From Eucalyptus grandis (Eukaryota; Streptophyta; Magnoliopsida; Myrtales; Myrtaceae), in assembly GCF_016545825.1 (NCBI RefSeq), contig NC_052618.1, forward strand, positions 43,408,196 through 43,472,195: a stretch of DNA of 64,000 bases, in the 5' to 3' direction. The notes under the pieces are model-generated. The model did not search any database. It was not told the origin of the DNA and saw only the letters and a program-made list of their open reading frames with translations. The number at the start of each line of letters is the position of its first letter. Within the stretch, counting starts at the first letter, position 1. Positions 35,645 to 49,200 of this stretch are shown here, in pieces. The position numbers were made by a program, and so were the translations under genes.

Positions 35645-38600
35645 TGTCGCGACCAATTTTTTTTCCGGGGTGTGAACCACCTAGGGTTTGGCTAATAGAT
35701 TGCTAAGCCTAGACTTAACTCGGGCTCTCCCAAACCCATATCAATTCGCGACTTAGATTTAAATTATTAACATGCAGATATATTTTATTTAGGAGTTGCC
35801 ACTAATCTATTTTTTGGTGGGTCGATTAGAAACCCAAATAAAGTAACGGGATTTACTTTACTCATACGAACCAAAGATTTGGGTACGGGGATTTGATTAC
35901 GCTAGATTTCTCTAACGCCCTTTCGGTACCATTTATTTTATTTTATTTTATTTTTAAAAAAAGGTTTTGCAGGCAGCTTGAATTGATTTTAAACTATTTT
36001 CCTAACATGTGAGTATATAATGCAGGTGCGCAAATCATCAATTTAACACCCAAGAAAGCAATTAAAAAATGCAGGACTTACTTCAAAATAACGAAAGCAT
36101 CTATAGCGTTAAATTAAAACCCACATCAACAACCCTAGATATGATTTCTAATTAATACGCAATTTCTTTTTTTTTTTTTGTTTTCATTTTTTAATGAGAC
36201 TATAATCCATATACAATGCAATGCTTTTAATCTAATATGAAATGATATAACATGGCAACATGTCCTAAACTATATGAATAAAATTTTTGTGATCTCTTAA
36301 TCAACATGCAATTATTAAATATGCAATGACTTAATTCTAATGAGGTGTGATGCAATGCAATGACATACAAGATTATTTTAACTAAAATGACATGCGACAT
36401 ACAATTTAATATACGAGCTATATGTCACGCGACATTTATTAAATGACCTAATCTAATGACGGACAATTTCTAATTAGAAATGAACCTAACAATAATCACT
36501 AAAATGACGTGCATTTCAAGAACCTAATTCTATATGACATGCAAATGACATTTTTTATTTTAAAAATGCAATCTATCCTAGAAATTGCAACTAATTTATC
36601 CTAAGACAAATTTTATGAAATTTGAAATGATCTAGCTAGATTAAGATTCTATCTAATTTAAACTAGGGATTAAGTCATATTAAATCATAATTTAAACTAA
36701 GACATTATCTAAATCTAAAATGCAATTTATCTAAAAAAGATGATCTAAATTTAAAATGAAACATGCAATTCTAATCTAATATGCACAATGATTTTTTTTT
36801 TTTTGTGTTTTTCTTTAAGAAATTCGAAATTAAAACTAACACATAATTAAACATGCAATTCAAATAAAAAACTAACAACCTAAATGAATGCACTTTCTTT
36901 CTTGGGTTAATACCTTGAAAAAAACCTAAACTGTACACATGTGACAAATTTACCCCAAACTATTTTTGACCACCAAAAACCCCAAACTCGGTATACCTTT
37001 GACAAATTGACCTTAACCGGTACACTTGTGACAAATTTACCCTCTATTAGTTTTAATTAAATTTTCTTGTTAAATTATAAAGTTAAATAACACGTGATAA
37101 TTGATCGGTATATCAATTTGGGATTTTACACTATGTTTGTCATAGTTTATAATTTTTGTGATTTTTTGTGGTATTAATCTAATTTTTCGGAGGGTTTATT
37201 AGTCACAAATTTACCAATTTGGGGTTTTTGTGGTCGAATAAATTAATTTGGAGTAAATTTGTCATAAATGTACCAGTTTAGGGTTTTTTATAGTTAGTCG
37301 GGGTAAATTTGTCACGGGTGTACTGCAGGTTTGGGGTTTTTATGGTCAAAAAAAATAGTTTGGGGTAAATTTGTCACAAATGTACCAGTTTGGGGTTTTT
37401 TAAGGTATTAACCCTTCTTTTTTGGATTTTTTTATTTAAAAATTCGAAATAAGATTGCAATCCTAAATATGCAAGATAATAAAAACAAACCTAATCCTTA
37501 TTCAGATTTTTTTTTTATTTTCTTATTTAAAAATTCGAAATAAGATAGCGATTTTAAACCTAAGACTAGGAATATTCTAAAACAAACTTAATCCTAATTC
37601 GATTTTTTTGATTTTTTTTTCTCTTATGAAAATAAAATTGATCCAAACACATGACATCTAATCAAGCAAGACAATATTAATATCCAAAAATTAGCGACAA
37701 CCATATCTCGCGCATGAGATCGGGTTGGCTAATTTTAAATTAAATCGTGAATTGAATCTCGGGTTTGAGATTGGATTGTCGATTTTTGTAAGGGATTGGG
37801 AGTCGGATTTCGGGCGCGAAAATCGGACTGTTAATCCCTAGCTTGAGGGACTTTTCATATTGTGATATCAATAATATATTAATGAACAATTCCACTAAAA
37901 CAGAATATTAAAAAAATAATAATAAAAATAAAAAAATAAAAGAGAAACTACCTAATATGATCTCTTTTTCTGTTTTTTCCTTTCCACACACAGCCGTGAA
38001 TCTCCAAGGGGAGAGAGTCGTCGGTCCGGCAAGAGGAACTCCGGCAAGGGTGAACTGGCGGCGACAAGCGGTGAAGAGGTGAATCGGCGGTGGGCGAGCG
38101 CGCGGAGGTGAATCGGCGGTGGCTTCGCGGACAGGGGCGTCGGATCGCTGGGAGGTCGAGCAAAGGCAGAGGCAGCAGCGACGGGTTCGGGGCCTGCTGG
38201 CGTCGAGCGGACCACCGGGTCTGCAGTAGTGACTGGTCACGGACCGGCGCGGAGGTGCGGGCTACAGGGGACGCCGGGCCATCGGACGGGCGTATGGTGG
38301 CTCAGGCTCTAGATCTGGAGCGGTGCTGCGAGCAGGGGCGCTGGGTCGTGCGGCAGTGGCGTCTGCGGAGCTGCGAGCAGAGATGAAAGGCAGGGGCGCC
38401 CTGGCCCGGTGACGCTGCAACAGAGGGCGGAGCGGCCCGGGCGTCGCGGATCGACACAGCGACGGCTTCGTCGGGCTGCCGGTGTCGTGGCTTGCGCGGG
38501 CGGTAGGGACCAGCGCGGCTTCAGCAGAAGACGGCGAAGGAGATAGGCACTGGAGTAGTAGCAACGAACAGGGCAGGTAACGTCGGGTCGTCGGGGCAGA

Positions 38601-39437
38601 GCAGATGCGTGCGGCAGCAGCTCGGACCACCGGCAAAGGGCGTCGCGGGCCAAGAAACTTCAGGTGCAGGCGTAGATCGGAAGCGGGGCCATCTGGTGTG
38701 GTGGCGTGGTGAGGCGGCGCCGCGGGCGGTCTGAGATGCGGTCGCTGGACGCCGGGCGCGGCGGTGCTCACAGCTGCGGAGGCGCGACGGATCGGACGGC
38801 GAGGGAGTCCGAGCGGCTTGCGGTTTGATGGCGTCGGCGCAGCGCGGGCGCGGGTGAAGAGAAGCCGGCGACCGGGACAGCGGATGGGGGCAGCGAATGT
38901 GGGGAAGATGATGAAAGGTAAATGTCCAATCACTTCCTCCCCTGTGCTGCTTCTGCTTTTAATTTTCACTTTCTTTCACTTTTTTTTTTCGCTTTTGACC
39001 TTTTCCCTTCTTTCGAAAGCACTACCAAAACCTGAAAAATTCCGGCCCCACCGAACGCCGATCATGCTTTTATAGATAAAACCATTTTATCTTCGTAAAC
39101 GGGGATTTACTTTTGTCAATATATGCGAAAATAATCTATAACTGAGTTTGATCACAAAAATCTTTTTTATTCTCCTTATCTCCTAAATATTTTCTACTTG
39201 ATTTTTAAAATAAGATCACAACCCGATTTTCTTAAATCCCAAAATCATTATTTCAAATCTCACTTTAAAAATGGGTTGCCAACTCGATTTCTTTTACGAA
39301 TCAATTTGAATCCATCCGCACCGGTCCAATAAATAAAATGCACCTAAATCTATATGCTATATAATTAATATTTTTTTGATAAAATTAAACCCTAATTTTT
39401 AATGACTAAACGGGCTGTTAAAATTTAGGTGTCAACA
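35645..39437 (+). mobile_element. second-family solo LTR carrying a MITE
   Basis: It starts TGTCGCGACC and ends GTGTCAACA, and aligns with the LTR at 6323-8714 at both ends. Flanks are CTATT (35640-35644) and ATATT (39438-39442), a 4-of-5 match consistent with an aged target duplication. The length of 3793 bp includes a 511-bp MITE at 36904-37414. The GC-rich part (37980-38900) gives long frames on both strands (up to 235 codons), rich in Ala, Arg and Pro and without domains; I read these as leader sequence. The element ends about 200 bp beyond the stop of the helicase gene. Confidence 0.72.
36904..37414. mobile_element. 511-bp MITE with long TIRs, inside the LTR
   Basis: Both ends read GGGTTAATACCTT inward. 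The inverted similarity extends about 70 bp, through GTGACAAATTTACCCCAAAC. TTCTT flanks both sides (36899-36903 and 37415-37419). There is no coding capacity. A diverged relative is at 52594-52973. Confidence 0.92.
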
Positions 39438-39638
39438 ATATTCTCTGCTAGAACTTCAGGACATGCTAGAACTTCAGGACATGTATAATGAACTTCCTGT
39501 CAAGAGATCTGTTTTTCTTCATTCTAAGAACCATTTTACTAAAAAGTTCCACATGTATTACAAGAACGTGGACTACCTGTAAAATATAACAACATACAAT
39601 TTTCACTCAAACTGTATCTGCGACAATGAAGTGAGGAT
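39438..39638. other. helicase 3' flank with 19-bp tandem duplication
   Basis: CTAGAACTTCAGGACATG occurs twice in tandem (about 39448-39485). The rest is AT-rich and probably forms the 3' UTR of the gene on the - strand. No polyadenylation signal is assigned. Confidence 0.5.
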
Positions 39639-42600
39639 TCATTTCTTCTTGCCTCTTCCTTTCTTATTTTGCTTACCTTTGGACTTGCAATTGCCCTTGT
39701 TCTTGTTCCGGTTTTCCACACCGCCAGTCTGGGAAAAAGAAGATGATGAAGCCTCCTGATCCTTCTTCACTTCACCGGCTTTTTCAGCTTCCCCAACTTT
39801 GCCCCTCTCTTCCTCATTTGCTAAGCCCACTTCTTGTCCCGGCAATGACGACGCATTTGCACCATCCGAATGCACAACTGGTACTACACTGTCGGAAGAT
39901 GAAGAGGAATCCTTGGAAAATTCAGTCAGATCTTGCAACTTGCAAGAGCTCTCAGCACTTCCATCTTTGGGGAATAGAACTTTCATAATCTCTTCTTTGC
40001 ATTTGTGCGACTTCACATCTAAAATGATGGCATGTGGACATTTTGAACAATCTGAAGCAGAATTGGTAATTACAAGGGGATCATCAACTTTTTCGAATGC
40101 TTCAGCGAGAACACCCACTGAAATTTCCTGTAAGTTGGGCCTCCGGCAACGTGAAAGAATATGATGAAATTCTGTAGGTGTTTGCTCAGAAATCCAACTC
40201 TTACCGAGCAAATCGAAGAGAAAATGTGGACTGATGCCAAAATTCAGGTGAAGCAAACAAACCAAAAGAACCAACTTCAAGACCAACAACGGGTAATACT
40301 CCCTCACATTTAGGTTCGAATTTTTGATCCATTGTCTGGTATCATCCTTATTGTGAAGAAGGTCCGCAACGGTCCTTGTAACAAACTGAATGATGGGCTC
40401 CAAGCAATTTCCCAGGTTGAAACTGAAGCTAGGCTTTGCTAAACCTTCATGGCAGATGAGCCATTCAACTAGAGAAGATTTCGTTGTATAAAACTGCCCT
40501 TTGGAGCAAGCTAACAAAATCACAAGTCGTTCCAAGAGATACAAAAAGCAAATTGGTGTGATGTAGTCCTTTCAGTCCTCCAATTGGCATTGTAAGCATC
40601 TGCCAAAGCTCGATAAAGGTTCCAAGCCAAAGAGATTTCCACGGGTCCATTGCTCGCCTGAGGAAGGTCTGATGGTACATCCCGACAAATGCATTCCATG
40701 AATGCCTCCCATGACGTATCTCCTTTAAATGATTTTGCTATTTCTCCGTACAAACCATCATCGAGCATTCCAGACCCAAGAACCAAAGTCGCAAGCTCAC
40801 CCATCTTCCCGTGTGAAAAATGCTTCTTCGAAATTATCATGTTCATTGTTTCTCTCAGTAAATTACGAGAAGCCTCACTTCCTCTCAGAGATACCATATT
40901 CTCTGATGACGATATTCTCCAGTCAAGTGGAAATATGCGACCAAAGTACCTCGCACTGGATGTTTCAATGAATCTATCCAGTGCCTTACCATACTGGAAC
41001 GAGTGATTCGGACAAAGTTCTTGAAGGAACTTGGCAACCTCATGTAAGATAGCAAGACATCTGCTTTGCCAGAAGTTCGACCGAGAACTCTTCGCCAAAA
41101 ATTGATAAAGAGCATCCAATTTGTGCAGGAGCACCATACCAACAGAAGTAAGCTCAGAATACCAGTACTTTTGAGCTGCAGAGACCAATTGTCTAAGATC
41201 CAAAGCAACCAATTGTCCTTTTTTTGTGAAGAGATCTTTTATCTATGTTTCTGACCCAATCAGAATCCGGGTTTAGAAGGTGATAAGTTCTTTGCATGTT
41301 GTTCTGTTGCTCCAGAACACCAAAGTAATTCAAACAGAACTCCCAACACGACGTATTTTCCTTTCCCACCGGCATCTCCACACATCCTACACTCTCTATA
41401 ATTCTAACAATTTTCTCTCTCCAAAGATTCCAAAAGCAGACCATTGAGTCAACGGAAATCTGATTCTCCAAGGTCAGTTGTTCAGAATAATTCACTGGGT
41501 CAACAAGCCAATCATAATCCCAACAAAAATTGGAGTTATTTTGACGAAGATGGAAGTCCAGAATATTTCGAGCGCACAGTATTTCACCTCTGACACTTCC
41601 ATTTCTACTGGAAGCACTCAATTGTTCTTTCATTTGAGCCAAACTGTTCTGTTTATTTAACAAAATGCTTGATTCTACAGAAACATATTCATAGAAGGCA
41701 ATAGGCTCAGGCTCTGCGAGAAGTTTGGCTTTTGCTACCAGCTCCTCCTCCTGTGCAAACTGCTTCAAGGGCCACCCTTTGCTTCCAGGAGCCCAAAGGG
41801 AATAGAATAGTATGTACCACAGGATATTCATCGACGCTTCTCTGTTTTTTCCGCTCTTCCCAAGTAGATCAACCTCACGAAGGATGTCACCTTTCATCCT
41901 CACAATCTTCGCTGCCTCCAAAAAGTTACCGAACTCTTCCTCCAGACTTATAAGTTCATCGAGGCATCCAAGCCTCTTGAGCAAGTTTCTCATTGAATCG
42001 ATGCAATGAAAAGCCTTCACATACTTCATCATGGCCCTGTAGTCTTTGAGGTTGTAGAAATGTAGGGTACAACTCTCTAAAAAGTCCTGTTCCAATTTCT
42101 CTATTTCTTTACTCTTCTTCTCAGTTCCCTGCCTTTTCCAATCCTCAATGTATCGCAGACCAATTTCAAAGAGTTTTCCTTCAGCACAAATGGACAAGCA
42201 CTTTGAGAAAATATTTGCCCTTGCATATGCCTCCGCTGCAAGACTGTAGCACCGTGCGAGAGAGAAACACTCTCCAGCTTTCTCCAAAGCAGATTCTCCA
42301 CATTTATCCATGTATATTTTACCTGTTGAAGCATAAACAAATTTGATGTCAGTCTCATTTATAGAGTGCTGATGCTCAGAAGATAAAACATAGCAAAGGG
42401 ACATTTGGAAGCTGCCAGACGTCCTTTTGTTTGTACAGCTCAACTCTGTACCACTCAACTATATTCTCCAATGTCAAAAGATGAAACGGGATCAACATCC
42501 GTAGGTGGCTACAATACCAAGAAGTTTTTGACAAACCATAGTCCACATGGAGCTTTTTTAAACATATAGGTCTGATCAGTGTTAAGAACTTAGCAGCTCA

Positions 42601-45600
42601 AATTTTTCCAAACTGCTGAGAGTGCAGAGACAGGTTATCATATAGAAAATAATCAACTTTCAAGCCAAGACATCGACCATGAAGTCAACATTAGTAGCGC
42701 TTGCTCAAAATTCACCAAAAGCATTTGGAAATTAACAAGTGAGATCAAACTACTTTTTTTAAATATTGAAAGAGGAAAATCAATTAAACTGGTAAACAAG
42801 AGCGTACCACGCATGTGGAAAACTAGATACAGAAGAATGCGAAGTCAAATTTCCTCTTTCTTAGGCAGCTTTGACATAGCTACTACAAGAAGAAAAGTAA
42901 CGATGCAGCATATCTCCACCTTATCATTTTGAAAGAAATGAAAAGAAAAATGATACCTGCCATCTCATATTCCTTCAACATGTAGAAACACTCTGCGGCA
43001 GAGTCGGCCATTCCAATTGTTTCATAGATCTCAGCAGCCTGCCTTCGAAGGTCAGAAGCCTCTTGTGGATTTGAAATGTGCTTGAGATCTGCATCTGCTT
43101 TGAAAGCAGAGGCCTTAGCTAATTTCTCCCCATATGTGTACCTTGCTCGTTCAAAGCACATTATTGCCATTGGGTAGTTACCCTCACGTAAGAGCTTGCA
43201 AAGTTTAAAAAAAAAAGAGATCAATAGCTTCTTCAGAGGAGGTGAAAAGAAGAAAAGAAGAAAAGAAGAAAACATAGTCCTCCCTCATAAGGAAAAATCA
43301 GTGCTTACACCAAAACAATGCACTGTCATTGACCCGATAACCTCAAATGAGGAAAAAGATCATAGAAATATTCCTATCATATTGTTTATCCATTGTATGT
43401 CTAAATGAAGTATTAGCCAAACTATTAAAAAACCAAAAAAGCTGGCATATTGATCACCATATTTGTACCATAGAACGTCCACATTCTACACACTTTTTTT
43501 TTCTTTCAGGATCAGTCATACTTTTGCAGTCACTATGGTCATTCCAAAATCTCTAGCATTCACAGATCATGTTGACTCCAAATGAGGCGAAAACAACAAT
43601 TCCATGAAGAGGAAACCACCAATAAAGAAAAAACAGAAAAACAGCAAACCTTAAAACCTTGTAACTTCCACTCCTCCGGCGTGCTCCTGACCTGCATTGC
43701 TTCTGCAAGGGCATGATCTACCAACCTAACTTGAATGAGGCACTTCTTCTTCCAGTAGTCTAGAATTGGTTTGGAGAACTCCAAGGCATTCTCACAAATC
43801 CACAATCTTTGCCTTGTCCGAGTAATTGCGACGTACAATTGCTTCAATTCAGAGCATAATATATTGTGCTTCGCATCATCAAAACTTGGGGAAGACCATT
43901 GAGAGCTGTTATCGAGCAAAGCGTGCTCCTTCATGTATCCATAAATGACCCTCCATTGACTTTTCAGAGGTGATGTGCCAAAGAAGTTGTACAACAAGAC
44001 GTCCTATACAATGCCACAGAAAAAAAAATTTCAGGTAAAAACATCTGATTTATGACCAAAATGACAGATTTCAAGTTTCGTGAATACATGAACAATTCTA
44101 AAAAATTTAGCAAAAAAATTCTGGACTCATTTCAACACACCAGCCTATCAAGAACAGCCATAAAGTTGCAGGATCGTTGATATTGTCTATTAACCTAGAA
44201 GATGATATTGACATGAGCCCAAACAAATTCTACGTTATGAGTATCTAGATGCCATTGTCTACATACAAAAAAGGGTATAGTAGAATGAAAATGCCAATCC
44301 AAACTTTTTACAGAGTACCAGCTTGCAGCAAATTGGTCATGAAATCTCTATTCTGCTACTATTAATACCCCATGGCAAACAATCCAACCTGACCCACACC
44401 TACCTGAAATTCCAACCCCTTGCACTCCACTATCGTCAGAACTAGCGCTTGCCCTCTCACGAGGTTTGAAATTTCACTTCTAGAGTGATCATCTCGAACC
44501 AAAATAACCTGCTCTGCTCCAAAGCCAACAAAATTACCACTAAAATCACAGTTGCCAAAAATTGATAGTATGGCATTTTCATCATTCTCTGATTCAAGTA
44601 AAATTGGGGCTTCCCCACATATAAAGCTAGTTTCAGGGCTTAAAGCATCAACGGATAAGGGGAAAAAATGGTAAAGAAGATCAACAACACTCTGCGCCAG
44701 TTTGAGTATACCAGCATGAGTGCGGAAGTTTTGGCTCAAATGGAAAATTTTGGAAAGACATCCCTTTTCCATTCTGATATCAGGTCCATCCATTGAATCC
44801 ATCAAGAACTCCTTGTAGAAAAGGGACCTTATGTCTTCAAACCTGAAGTCTATTCCCTTGCAATAGTTTGTGCAGTGTCACCAGAAAACACAAAGCCCCC
44901 ATCAACGTTTCTACAGATATACTTGAACAGTGAAATTTGCCTCATGGTGAGATCCTGCACTTCATCAATATATACAAAATCCACCACGTTACCAGCAAAC
45001 TGCCCATGAAGAAGACGGCAATGAAGATCATTGACAAGATCGGCCAAATCAAATTCACCATTTTTCATTTTCATCTTTTCATAATCCTCAAAAGCATCAT
45101 AAATTTCTTCTCTTCTCTGAAAACTCAGAGTGGAGACACGACCCTCTGAAATAGAAACATAAGCTGGTCTGTCAAGTTTGCCTTCACAACCATCTGCTGG
45201 TGGAAGACCACCCTTTACGTGGGACATTATTTCAGTGAAGACTCTGGAAGGATCAAGCCTCCTCCTTATCTTGTCATTGAAGTGAGGCCAATAAACAGCA
45301 CAAAACTTTTCGTAAGTAACTTCCTTTGCTCTTAGAAGACTTTGTAAGGCCACTGGTCTAGAATTGAAGGATTGGCCACGACAAAGATCCCTTAGATCGG
45401 GGAACCTTTCAAAGAATGAAACCCCCACAGTTCCATCTAGCATCATCAGAAGCTTACGAAAAGTTATAACAAGGGGATAAGAGTTGGGAGATATGTCTAA
45501 AAATGAATCCGGGATATCCTTGAATAATGCTGCATCATCAACAATCTCATCAACTGAAGAGCTTTTAACTTTATGTTTTGCACCACTGCTGGAGCTGCAG

Positions 45601-46256
45601 GATTAATGAAGCCAGCAATTAGAAATGGAAATATATAGTTTTAACAAACTTATGGGAATACCTCCACTACACATGCAATCTCATAATTGCTACTTTCAGG
45701 TAACTAACAGCAAAAAGGAAATTAGAATACGCTGATGCACCAAGGTTGTAATGATATACTATGAGACACGGATAGCGTTTACATCCGCTGGCAATAAAAA
45801 TTTTCCCCCGCAGCAAGATTTGTAGAACGCATGGTCCTTTCTCGATTCTGGTTATAATTGCACAAGTTCTAAAAAGGACGATTTTCTTTTTATATGTACA
45901 ATGCCTACAATCACAAAATTTAATGTGAAAGTTTCCAATAAAATGGTACTGCAAACTAAATAAGTGGCACGAAGACCAAAATAAGGAATATTGCTGCACA
46001 AACTAATGTTTAGTTTCAGCAAGAAGAAGATGTCAATCTCTAACATGCAATGATTAAATCTATTTTCGAGCTGCTATATCCGAGTGGTAGCACCCGAGCA
46101 TGGCAAAGTGCTGATTGCCACATGTTGACCCACGCGCTCTTGCCACATGTTATATTTCCTATAGAACTCTATAAAATGAAGTATCTTGGTTGTGCTTCTC
46201 CGCTAGGAGGAAAATAGTAGCATGCCAAAGGGGTTATCTCCTTCTCCCGACTAATT

Positions 46257-46291
<35 letters not shown>

Positions 46292-49200
46292 ACAATCCAT
46301 TAACCCTTGCATATGTTTGTTCATTGTAAAAATTGCAGAATAATTATTCTATTGTTCAAACATCTTCCCATGACATTTTACGTACCTTCTAAGTTGAGAT
46401 ACGTGCTGTTTAACCGCAAAACATAATTTTGCACTGACAGTCACAAAAAGCTGGCGCAATACACAATCCTCTGCTCCTTCACTTTGGATTTCCTGAAATC
46501 CCTTGGTTGCTTCATCATGCAGTTTCTCATTTCTAAACAACTTCATTGTCAGGACTGTAGTTTTACCGGTTCCAGATCGCCCAAGTATAAAAGTGCTTCT
46601 GGGAAAAAGAATTATCTCTTGTTCTTGCTCTGTTACTTCAAACGGAAGACTTGCTTCATTACCATCACTGTCATCGAGCAAATTTCTGACAATATCTGAT
46701 GATAAGGTGTAGAATTTCATTAGAAGCAAACTCTCGCTCACTTTCACATTCTCCACATACAACCTACGATCTGAAGCATCAGCATCAGAACTACTCCCAA
46801 ATTGACCTTCACTAGCACTTCGATAGCAGACAAAATCAAAAGTACATGCCCAGGTCTTCGGAACTTGCAGATCCCTATAACCAGAAGAGGCATGTGAAAT
46901 GAAAGAAAATGCTTTCTAATTTAGTAAGAGATGTGCTACCTATCTTAAGATAAGAAGAAAAGATCAGACTTACCCCTCAATGCATTTCTCATTGCAACGA
47001 CTAATAAAATCATCACTATATGTCTCGAATATGCTGTCCAAACGTTTGACCAATTTTACCACATCCTCTAAAGGCAATACATCCCATATCTTCAGGATTT
47101 GGATGTATCTCAGTTCCTTTACAATATCAGTCGTGCATATGACATAGAAACCATCAGCTTTGAATTGTCTTACGATATGAGATGAGTGTTCACAAATTAT
47201 ATCCACATTTCTCTTCTTTGGTCTCCAGCCACTGGAGAGTTTTGACAGAAGGTTGATGATGGACATCTTTGTCCTGAGTGATGCCAGCTTTCTGAAAGAC
47301 TTCAGGAAGTTGTCACTGAAAAGAACCTGATAAGATCAAAGAGTAACAATAACATACGTTGTCACAAGTTCTATAAAACTCAATGCTTATTTTGAAAAAT
47401 AAATGTAGCCATAGAATACTGTTGAGCAAAGTTTTTTACCTTCCACCTTGCATTTCTGAAAAGTACACTGCTTCTGTCAAGCAGATCATCAAGCTGATTA
47501 TTCTCTTTCTTCACATCTAAGATGGCTTTAGCCAAATCCTTGTCATCATCAACATTGAAGAAACATCCACGACTCTTTGCATTGTCAACCACAGCTTTCC
47601 ACACAGAATCGCTTTTCATCAGTGTTTTCCCATTTCCCAGAATCCACAGACAATACCTATAGATAGGAAATTAACTCAGGGATTTACTTGCTATATCACC
47701 CTAAAAATGTAATTTGACACAGTTAAGAGGATAGAGTACCTGGCCCTGGTAAGAGCAACATTGGTTCTCTTAGTACTGGACAAGAACCCAATATTCCCAC
47801 GCGAGTTTGATCTTACAGTGGATATTATAACAATGTCTTCTTCACCCCCTTGGAATCCATCCACTGACTTCACCTTGACCATAAAGCCCTTGATATTTTC
47901 GAACTTTTTTCCAAGTTTAGCTAGAACCGCAGCAACCTGAGCTCTATAAGGAGATATGACACCTACTGTCAGATCTTCTTCTGACCCATTCCAAGCTGCA
48001 AAGAAAATAAAACCATCACTACAGTGATATTATTTTTGGCGGGGTGCAAAACTTCGAAAGAAACATCTTAGGAAAAGAACTATTAATGGGCATCATAATC
48101 TACACCTATATGATTAAGTAATACATGCAAAATCCATGAGCTCAAAGCAATACATATAAAATTCTCTTGACATACCTCTGTACAGATTCCTCACTATCCT
48201 CGAGATAACTTCCACCTCAACAGGGTTTCTAAGGCTACAGCCATCATCACCGATTTGTTCTTCTCCATCAGGAATATTTATGAATGAGTAAGGGCCAAAC
48301 ATCGGCCATGGCAAATGACTTTTCTGTAACTTTTGCTCTTCACATTTGGCCCATCCAAAATTTGTTTTTGATAAAATTTTGAAGTCGGAAACAGACTTAT
48401 TGATGGATGCATCCGATATTGTATATTGAGAAGTTGCCTCGAATAACCAAGTGAACTCAATCGTTCAAACAGACTCCTTCCAAAACCAGCCTGATTAGAA
48501 ACCTGTGAAAAGAAAAAACATGATATCAAATTCAACAGGCGTTAGGTATAGATAATTTAGCCCATCTAAGCTCAAATGAAGAGAAGGAGATTACAAATCT
48601 TTCAAAACCAAATACGAAGTTCCGTTTCAGATATTTTAACATTACCTTGCTTTCGACCATAGCAGGCAACTGACACTCATCTCCAACTAAAATCAGATGC
48701 TTGACACCAGGGAGTTGCAGAGGAATTACTGACTCGCATTCTTTCAACTGGGCTGCCTCATCGATTACCAGTAAATTGAGAGGCTCCATCTCCACAGAGT
48801 ACAGCTTATATGAACTAGAAGCTGTGCAAAAAATCAGGGATGCATGTCGATAACAGAAGTTGGCTATCATGTCCTCACTCACAAAGTTTGGAAGTTTTAG
48901 ATCCTTCAGAGTTTCACGAACAGTTAGCAACATGGAAAGGCATTCCTGTCTCTTCATATATATATCATATAGTGGACCCATGGATGTCTCAAACGAAAAC
49001 AGGCCAAGTTCATCACGTGAAAGAGTTATCTCCATCATCTCTGAATCCAACTTCTCTCCACATAATAAAGATTCAAAAGAATTAAGTAAGTTAAAGAGGG
49101 ATGTAATATTCTGGAATTTAGTTCTGGATATATGAGTACAGAAAGTATAGAGGCATGCCCGCAGGGGCCGGACAGTTTCCTTGAATTGGTCCCTGAAAAA

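Noticed and set aside
38262..38969. 235-codon Ala/Arg/Pro-rich ORF on the - strand
   Set aside because: It lies inside the solo LTR, in a GC-rich tract, with other open frames overlapping it and no domain.
40520..41212. Separate genes at 39639-40544, 40520-41212 and 41193-42458
   Set aside because: They are one exon split by two single-base indels. The protein reads on smoothly across both points, and no introns or starts separate them.
39743..41254. Several + strand ORFs of 60-121 codons
   Set aside because: Antisense shadows of the last helicase exon.
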